From positions 1 to 20,062 of the forward strand of contig JAGHSL010000098.1 in NCBI GenBank assembly GCA_018065885.1: a stretch of DNA of 20,062 nt, written 5' to 3'. Below are positions 16,201 through 20,062 of the stretch, in pieces (the first letter of the stretch is position 1; each line of letters opens with the position of its first letter). The DNA is from Candidatus Limimorpha equi. GTDB lineage: Bacteria; Bacteroidota; Bacteroidia; Bacteroidales; F082. The notes below the pieces were generated by a model. It had not been told where the DNA came from and made no database searches. It saw nothing but the letters and a program-made list of their open reading frames with translations. The position numbers and the translations under genes are program-made.

Positions 16201-16729
16201 TCCAGATTATGGTAGGCAATGGATAGGGAACATATCCGGCGGAATAAATGTTGCCTTCGTCATCCATAGCGATGGCGTTGATGACAGAGTGCTCAAACGT
16301 ATCGCCTGGCGTATAAAGCAATTCGCCGTTTTGCCAGATGGCGGCATGGCACTGTCCATTGGCATCTTTGGTGTAACCTGCTGTAATGATGTCTTCGCCA
16401 TTGACAATCATCTTGTTGAAAACGGAGCCTTCGCCAACGGTAAGGAAGACTTCGCCGTTCTTCCAAACGGTTCCAGTGGCGATATGGGTGGTGTCGGTAG
16501 TGTGACCGGCGCAATAAACGTCGCCATTTTCTGTCACAAACATATCGTTGATGGTTGGAACTGCATTGGCATCAAACCAATTGTAAATCAGTGTGTTGTT
16601 TTTCCAGACCATAGCCGAAGCGTTGCCTAAAGTGTCAGGCAAGGAATGACCTGCAAAGTAAATGTCCTGAGCTTTTGCGATGCCAACAGAAAACAGCAGC
16701 GCATTTATGAGAATCAGTATTTTTTTCAT
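13277..16729 (-). CDS. Large T9SS-secreted multidomain protein (propeller-like, adhesin domains, InlB-type repeats)
   Basis: This is a 1150-residue exported protein. Domains in order: signal peptide (cleaved near AKA|Q, 20/21); seven units of about 45 residues (22-325) with the pattern YxAGH...GxAxVWKNxExLY, suggesting a seven-bladed propeller; two cleaved-adhesin/MAM-like beta-sandwich domains (about 335-486, ending GHDWYIDDVSL, and 497-650, ending DHDWLIDSITL); six tandem divergent InlB B-type repeats of about 65 residues (655-719, 724-788, 793-857, 865-929, 935-999, 1007-1071), each with GxGTY and a WxDG...NPR core; and a type-A T9SS C-terminal domain (1075-1150; SVFPNPTNDKIHI, GLASGFYIIRI). 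It should cross the outer membrane by the T9SS and be cell-attached or released. Binding or matrix function is inferred; no catalytic motif is visible. No T9SS machinery gene is in the window. It diverges from queA. Confidence 0.92.
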   Translation of the reverse strand: MKKILILINALLFSVGIAKAQDIYFAGHSLPDTLGNASAMVWKNNTLIYNWFDANAVPTINDMFVTENGDVYCAGHTTDTTHIATGTVWKNGEVFLTVGEGSVFNKMIVNGEDIITAGYTKDANGQCHAAIWQNGELLYTPGDTFEHSVINAIAMDDEGNIYSAGYVPYPLPTIIWKNDEVFLELDDIATISDLFLSDGDIFTAGHINANGFTTASVWQNDSTIYRDDSESLLSEIKSICKSGDDIFAAGYIDTALIVLQNNEVLYEIPYTGFPIEGYSRIHQVCVSEANLYFTGCLNGEGIIWKDGEILYQPEDCSDIIGIAFVPGCDGETRTLPWADGFEEATTDWDCWSIFDFDGNEEITWQRNTEQAQSGDFSARHLACDNIQEGWLITPPIYLQPNRDSTWMSFNSMETNAENYTYSGVWVSTTGTETNNFAEIWSQENPSENWDTININLSDYQGEVVYLAFKYSGHHGHDWYIDDVSLNETYTLRDTIAEFPYVENFENGLGDWYIIDEDHSGKQHNWKLMESGFESEYCLGHDHDTIETYQKSWAISRPLHFDVDMFYTLRYWNKISGLSINDHSGIYVADNTGHTPVPTDFVPLFENDGNTSDWAENEINLNEYAGHDIYLAFGYEGYDHDWLIDSITLESRIAEYTIEAVSDHPAWGYVIGGGTYQVHDTIQIEAIPYEGFAFNKWDDDCIDNPRTIIVTEDHTYTAHFGIQQCLIKTDVTPEGAGTVEGGGIYDYGTVIHLMARANIGHQFEQWSDGAIENPRTVNVISDAVYIAEFSTNQYEITANASPEEGGTVSGAGTYYYGERAELKAVPNENYIFLCWSDGIASNPRVVNVTQNASFTALFHKNGTPEYEITVVSDNPLLGAVTGSGTYPEGAVIQISAFANSHARFTHWDDGSTDNPRDIEVIGDMTFTAFFELIPNYTIRVESENPLMGTVYGSGTYQEGTVVEIGALSGENFYFSGWQDGDMNNPRSITVTEDAYFIASFALEPTPTFDITIYYDENQGFVLGAGTYLAGATATIVAIPSDGYQFVKWGDGNTENPREIFVDHDIILAAFFNGTGVDEAQASMISVFPNPTNDKIHIIGLENANEMEIFDTFGTLLIKKQMAGDTEIDVSGLASGFYIIRIGKYFGKFIKQ
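13517..14767 (-). repeat. Six tandem coding repeats (InlB B-type) in the T9SS protein
   Basis: About 200-bp coding units encode residues 655-1071. Each translates to a module starting YTI or YEI, with a GxGTY turn, a hydrophobic-W-(D/S)DG strand and NPR before the last strands. The DNA of the units has diverged clearly, so this is an old duplication rather than a recent slippage array. Confidence 0.85.
15755..16666 (-). repeat. Seven-unit propeller-like coding repeat at the N terminus of the T9SS protein
   Basis: Residues 22-325 contain AG[HY]-type turns at about 26, 74, 117, 164, 204, 249 and 294 (the last reads TGC). Each is followed 12-16 residues later by a VWKN / IWQN / IWKD strand. Seven units of 40-48 residues fit one closed seven-bladed beta-propeller. 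The fold is inferred from periodicity only. Confidence 0.7.
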
Positions 16730-16764
16730 TGTTGATTGAATTTTCGTTTCTAATTAGTAATTTG

Positions 16765-16772
16765 CAAAAATA
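16765..16772 (-). promoter_or_regulatory. -7 box (TATTTTTG) for the T9SS-protein gene
   Basis: TATTTTTG on the minus strand fits TAnnTTTG and lies 35 nt upstream of the ATG at 16729. A TTTG at 16798-16801 is 25 nt further up, which is longer than the usual spacing, so only the -7 box is credible. Confidence 0.45.
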
Positions 16773-16997
16773 ATGCAATTCTTGAAATATTGAGTGTCAA
16801 AATTTCAATTTTGGTTAAAACCATCATTTTGCATAGAAAAATCGAGAAAAAACAAATTGAATTGATTTGTTGTTTTGTTTCTAATTCTGCTTTTCTACTT
16901 ATGGATTTAAATGACAAGTGCTTTTTCAAATTCATCAAAAATCAAGTCGCTTTTTCCATTTCTTTGCTTTTGATTTTCAATTAATTAGTAAAAAAAC

Positions 16998-17028
16998 TTG
17001 ACAAAATTTCCGTTTTGCAGTATATTTG
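16998..17028 (+). promoter_or_regulatory. Strong promoter for queA
   Basis: TATATTTG (17021-17028) matches TAnnTTTG, with CTTG (16997-17000) 20 nt upstream in the -33 position. The same bases also read as TTGACA (16998-17003), 17 nt, TATATT (17021-17026), the ideal spacing of a classical sigma-70 promoter. Transcription should begin near 17034, giving a leader of about 40 nt. Confidence 0.65.
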
Positions 17029-17072
17029 CAAGTTTATAGAAGATAAAGTCGAACAATATTCAATATAAAAGG

Positions 17073-18122
17073 ATGAAATTATCACAATTCAAATTCAATT
17101 TGCCAAGCGAGCTTATCGCTTTGCATCCAACGGCAAACCGCGACGAAGCCCGTTTGATGGTCGTTGACCGCAGGACAGGAAAAATTGAACACCGTGTGTT
17201 TAAAGATCTTGTCGATTATACCAAGGATGGCGACGTGTTTGTCATTAATAATACAAAAGTGTTTCCTGCCAAACTTTATGGCGAAAAGGAAAAGACCGGC
17301 GCAAAAATCGAGGTTCTGTTGCTCCGCGAACTGAATCATGAGAGCCGCCTTTGGGATGTACTCGTCGACCCGGCACGCAAAATCCGTATCGGCAACAAGT
17401 TGTATTTTGGCGAAGGCGACCAGCTGGTGGCCGAAGTCATCGACAACACCACATCGCGTGGCCGCACCTTGCGTTTCCTTTTCGATGGCCAGTACGATGA
17501 GTTCAAGAAAACCTTGTTTTCATTAGGCCACACGCCTATTCCAAAGGAAATCAACCGCGAGGAAACCCCTGAAGATGTCGAGGATTTCCAGACCATTTAC
17601 GCTAAGGTAGAAGGCGCAGTTTCGGCTCCTACTGCAGGTCTGCATTTCAGCAAGATCCTGATGAAGCGTTTGGAAATCATCGGTGCATCGTTTGCCGAAC
17701 TCACCTTGCATCCCGGCATGGGCAATTTCCGCGACATCGAAGTGGAAGACCTCACCAAGCACAAGCCTGACTCGGAAGAAATGTATATCGACCAGAACTG
17801 CTGCGACTTGGTCAACGAGGCCAACCAACGCCACAATAATGTGTTTGCCGTGGGCACAACTTCGTTAAAGGCTTTGGAAACGGCTGCCACCATCGGCGGA
17901 AAAATCAAGCCTTTCAGCGGCTGGACCAACCGTTTCATCTTCCCGCCTTACACTTTCTCGGTCGCTAACTGCATGATTACCAATTTCCATCTGCCAAAAT
18001 CACCAATGATGATGGAAGTGGCCGCCTTTGCAGGTTACGATTTGCTGATGAAGGCCTACAAGGAAGCCGTGAACGAAAAATACCGTTTCTTCACCTACGG
18101 CGATGCGATGTTGATTATTTGA
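17073..18122 (+). CDS. queA: S-adenosylmethionine:tRNA ribosyltransferase-isomerase
   Basis: This is the canonical QueA of queuosine biosynthesis. It uses S-adenosylmethionine as ribosyl donor to make epoxyqueuosine in the wobble position of GUN-anticodon tRNAs. At 349 residues it has the normal family length, with INNTKVFPAKLYG (58-70), SAPTAGLHF (184-192), LHPGMGNFRD (212-221), VGTTSLKALE (260-269), NRFIFPPY (286-293), ITNFHLPKS (302-310) and TYGDAM (341-346). The LHPGMGNFRDIEVEDLTKHK stretch resembles the Bacteroides-type enzyme rather than the LHVGAGTF form kept by the paralogue at 5231-6442. It has its own strong promoter and ends in a tandem array that starts at its stop codon. AAAGG touches the ATG, too close to act as a standard ribosome binding site. 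Confidence 0.96.
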   Translation: MKLSQFKFNLPSELIALHPTANRDEARLMVVDRRTGKIEHRVFKDLVDYTKDGDVFVINNTKVFPAKLYGEKEKTGAKIEVLLLRELNHESRLWDVLVDPARKIRIGNKLYFGEGDQLVAEVIDNTTSRGRTLRFLFDGQYDEFKKTLFSLGHTPIPKEINREETPEDVEDFQTIYAKVEGAVSAPTAGLHFSKILMKRLEIIGASFAELTLHPGMGNFRDIEVEDLTKHKPDSEEMYIDQNCCDLVNEANQRHNNVFAVGTTSLKALETAATIGGKIKPFSGWTNRFIFPPYTFSVANCMITNFHLPKSPMMMEVAAFAGYDLLMKAYKEAVNEKYRFFTYGDAMLII

Positions 18123-18232
18123 CTTGTGGACAATTAGACAATTTGACTATTTGACTTGTGGACAATTTGACATTTTGACTATTTGACTTGTGGACAATTT
18201 GACATTTTGACTTTTGGATGATTAGTCTTTTG
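18121..18232. repeat. 8-bp tandem array (GACnnnnn) with 32-bp higher-order period
   Basis: Fourteen 8-bp units run in register. Twelve begin with GAC (GACTTGTG, GACAATTT, GACATTTT, GACTATTT and variants), and two decayed units read GATGATTA and GTCTTTTG. Four units make a 32-bp block repeated at 18121, 18153 and 18185. The first GAC overlaps the TGA stop of queA (18120-18122). Two further units reappear at 18290-18305. Confidence 0.9.
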
Positions 18233-18274
18233 ACGGTCTTTTTTTGAGACCGTCATTCCCGCGAAGGCGGGAAT
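18231..18274. repeat. Pair of abutting perfect hairpins
   Basis: Hairpin 1: TGACGGTCT (18231-18239) and its exact complement (18247-18255), with a T-rich 7-nt loop. Hairpin 2: ATTCCCGC/GCGGGAAT (18255-18262/18267-18274), loop GAAG. The two share base 18255. Hairpin 1 has T's in its loop and not after the stem, so a classical terminator is unlikely, though either may act as an mRNA 3' end barrier for queA. Hairpin 2 has the ATTCCC-N8-GGGAAT form seen in several bacterial repeat families. Confidence 0.8.
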
Positions 18275-18323
18275 CTTATTAAACAAATGGACAATTAGAC
18301 AGATTGATTTAGCAAGTTTGAAT

Positions 18324-18368
18324 TTTAAATCTTTAAATCTTGAATCTTTAAATCTTTGAATCTTAAAT
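18324..18368. repeat. 8-bp tandem array (TTTRAATC) just before glyS
   Basis: Units are TTTAAATC, TTTAAATC, TTGAATC (one base short), TTTAAATC, TTTGAATC and a partial TTAAAT. The array ends 11 bp before the glyS ATG, so it should lie in the leader or core promoter of glyS. The near-match AATCTTTG (18351-18358) to the -7 box is part of it. Confidence 0.8.
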
Positions 18369-18379
18369 AACTACCTTAT

Positions 18380-19903
18380 ATGAATCAAGAAGAATTTTTC
18401 AAAAAGATAACTTCACACGCTAAGGAATACGGTTTCATTTTCCAGTCGAGTGAAATTTACGACGGCCTTTCGGCTGTTTACGATTATGGCCAGAACGGTG
18501 TTGAACTGAAGAAAAACATCCGTGAATATTGGTGGAAAGCCATGGTTCAGATGCACGAAAACATCGTCGGCATCGATGCCGCCATCTTCATGCACCCGAC
18601 CACTTGGAAGGCTTCGGGCCACTTGGATGCTTTCAACGACCCGCTTATCGACAACCGCGACTCGAAAAAGCGTTACCGCGCCGATGTCTTGGTTGAAGAC
18701 TACATGGCCAAGATTGAGGAAAAAATCAACAAGGAAGTCGAAAAGGCAAGAAAGCGTTTCGGCGATGCTTTCAACGAGGAACAGTTTGTCAGCACCAACC
18801 CGCGCGTTTTGGAATACAAGGCCAAGATTGAAGAAATCAGCCACCGCCTGTATGGTGCCATGGAGGCCAACGACCTCGATGCCATCAAGCAGCTGATTCT
18901 TGACCTCGAAATCGTTTGCCCGATTTCAGGCACCCGCAACTGGACCGATGTGCGTCAGTTCAACCTGATGTTCTCAACACAAATGGGCTCGGTGGCTGAA
19001 GGCGCCGACACCATTTATCTGCGTCCTGAAACGGCTCAAGGCATTTTCGTCAACTATCTGAATGTGCAGAAGACCGGCCGCATGAAGATTCCGTTTGGCA
19101 TTGCCCAAACCGGTAAGGCTTTCCGCAATGAAATCGTGGCCCGTCAGTTCATCTTCCGTATGCGCGAATTCGAACAGATGGAAATGCAGTTCTTCGTCCG
19201 CCCTGGCACCGAATTGGATTGGTTCAAGCAATGGAAACAAGAACGCCTCAACTGGCACCTTTCGTTAGGTCTGCCGGCTGAAAAATACCGTTTCCACGAC
19301 CACGAGAAACTGGCTCACTATGCCAATGCCGCTACCGACATCGAATTTGATTTCCCATTCGGTTTCAAGGAACTGGAAGGCATCCACAGCCGTACCGATT
19401 TCGACCTTTCGGCCCACGCCAAATATTCAGGCAAGAAGTTGCAATACTTCGACCCTGACACCAACGAAAGCTATACGCCTTACGTCATCGAAACCTCGAT
19501 CGGCCTCGACCGCATGTTCCTTGCCATGTTGAGCCATGCTTACACCGAAGAAAAACTGGAAGACGGCACCGAGCGCGTTGTGCTGAAACTGCCGGCAATT
19601 CTGGCTCCTTACAAGGTGGCCGTTCTGCCATTGGTGAAGAAAGACGGTCTGCCGGAAAAGGCCCGCGAAATCATTGATTCACTGAAGTACGATTTCATGT
19701 GCCAGTACGAGGAAAAGGATTCCATTGGCAAGCGTTACCGCCGTCAGGATGCCATCGGTACGCCAATGTGCGTCACTGTCGATAACCAGACCTTGGAAGA
19801 TAACACTGTCACCGTGCGCGACCGCGACACGATGAATCAAGTGCGCGTCCCAATTGAGAACCTCCGCAGCATGATTTTCGAGGAATTGAAACCTAAAAAA
19901 TGA
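18380..19903 (+). CDS. glyS: Glycyl-tRNA synthetase (dimeric, class II)
   Basis: This cytosolic enzyme charges tRNA-Gly with glycine using ATP. At 507 residues it is the single-chain alpha2 type found in Bacteroidota, Gram-positives, archaea and eukaryotes, not the alpha2beta2 GlyQ/GlyS of proteobacteria. Class II features: WKASGHLDAFNDPL (76-89), RQFNLMF (192-198), YLRPETAQG (213-221), motif 2 GKAFRNE (245-251) with REFEQMEMQFF (262-272), and motif 3 in ETSIGLDRMFLAML near residue 375. A C-terminal anticodon-binding domain (APYKVAVLPLVKK onward) completes it. The zinc-like CPxCG seen in some relatives reads CPISG (180-184). It is separated from queA by the tandem-repeat spacer and has no clear promoter of its own. 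The protein is complete, ending 159 bp before the contig end. Confidence 0.96.
   Translation: MNQEEFFKKITSHAKEYGFIFQSSEIYDGLSAVYDYGQNGVELKKNIREYWWKAMVQMHENIVGIDAAIFMHPTTWKASGHLDAFNDPLIDNRDSKKRYRADVLVEDYMAKIEEKINKEVEKARKRFGDAFNEEQFVSTNPRVLEYKAKIEEISHRLYGAMEANDLDAIKQLILDLEIVCPISGTRNWTDVRQFNLMFSTQMGSVAEGADTIYLRPETAQGIFVNYLNVQKTGRMKIPFGIAQTGKAFRNEIVARQFIFRMREFEQMEMQFFVRPGTELDWFKQWKQERLNWHLSLGLPAEKYRFHDHEKLAHYANAATDIEFDFPFGFKELEGIHSRTDFDLSAHAKYSGKKLQYFDPDTNESYTPYVIETSIGLDRMFLAMLSHAYTEEKLEDGTERVVLKLPAILAPYKVAVLPLVKKDGLPEKAREIIDSLKYDFMCQYEEKDSIGKRYRRQDAIGTPMCVTVDNQTLEDNTVTVRDRDTMNQVRVPIENLRSMIFEELKPKK

Positions 19904-20062
<159 letters not shown>

Larger units (their letters stand above)
16730..17072. 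other. AT-rich divergent intergenic region
   Basis: There is no credible gene in these 343 bp between the T9SS-protein gene and queA. It holds the -7 box of the large gene (16765-16772), the queA promoter (16998-17028), a small palindrome TGGTT/AACCA (16812-16823) and a 7-bp inverted repeat AACAAAT/ATTTGTT (16851-16857/16865-16871) that could be an operator. The rest is low-GC sequence with T and A runs. Confidence 0.5.

Noticed and set aside
16750..16984. Small open frames in the divergent T9SS-queA intergenic region
   Set aside because: They overlap each other on both strands, follow the AT-rich composition and overlap promoter elements.
18121..18232. CRISPR array after queA
   Set aside because: The 32-bp units are contiguous with no unique spacers, and they resolve into 8-bp units. 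No cas gene is present.
18231..18255. Intrinsic terminator for queA
   Set aside because: The T run is in the loop, and the stem is followed by a second hairpin rather than a T tract. A barrier role remains possible but not a standard terminator.

Overview
This is a Bacteroidota (Bacteroidales-like) chromosomal contig. The evidence is: promoter boxes of the TAnnTTTG (-7) / TTTG (-33) type in front of most genes, little Shine-Dalgarno signal, a very large secreted protein ending in a type IX secretion (T9SS) C-terminal domain, a DUF4271-hemD-rnpA-yidD cluster (rnpA is next to hemD rather than rpmH), a dimeric-type glycyl-tRNA synthetase, and two QueA-family genes. The contig probably comes from a short-read assembly: its right end degenerates into poly-G/poly-A, and both ends lie in repetitive hairpin DNA.

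Layout. 1-912: no convincing gene; positions 1-514 are a dense mosaic of short palindromes. 913-3029: a lipoprotein (-) and a polyprenyl synthetase (+) fire divergently from an 86-bp gap. 3035-6442: three minus-strand genes (Lys-rich exported repeat protein, AAA ATPase/nuclease-like protein, long QueA paralogue), at least two with their own promoter. 6514-6927: a GtrA-family membrane protein (+), convergent with cdd, the stop codons touching. 6928-13118: a minus-strand housekeeping run, in transcription order DUF4271, hemD, rnpA, yidD, S41 protease, O-antigen-ligase-like protein, cdd. 13277-16729: a 1150-residue T9SS cargo protein (-). 17073-19903: canonical queA and glyS (+), separated by 257 bp of stacked short tandem repeats and hairpins. 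19904-20062: contig-end junk.

How the genes fit together. Most are envelope and core-metabolism genes: isoprenoid chain synthesis, heme synthesis (hemD), RNase P, YidD, tRNA queuosine modification, tRNA charging and pyrimidine salvage. The accessory content is the T9SS adhesin-like protein, the AAA/PD-(D/E)XK-like protein with a substituted catalytic residue, and the Lys-rich secreted protein.

I found no convincing undescribed multi-gene system. The most unusual material is the repeat architecture between genes (palindrome mosaic; 7-, 8/32- and 8-bp arrays, one beginning inside a stop codon and interrupted by a hairpin pair), the Glu-to-Lys change in the nuclease-like domain, and the paired QueA paralogues.
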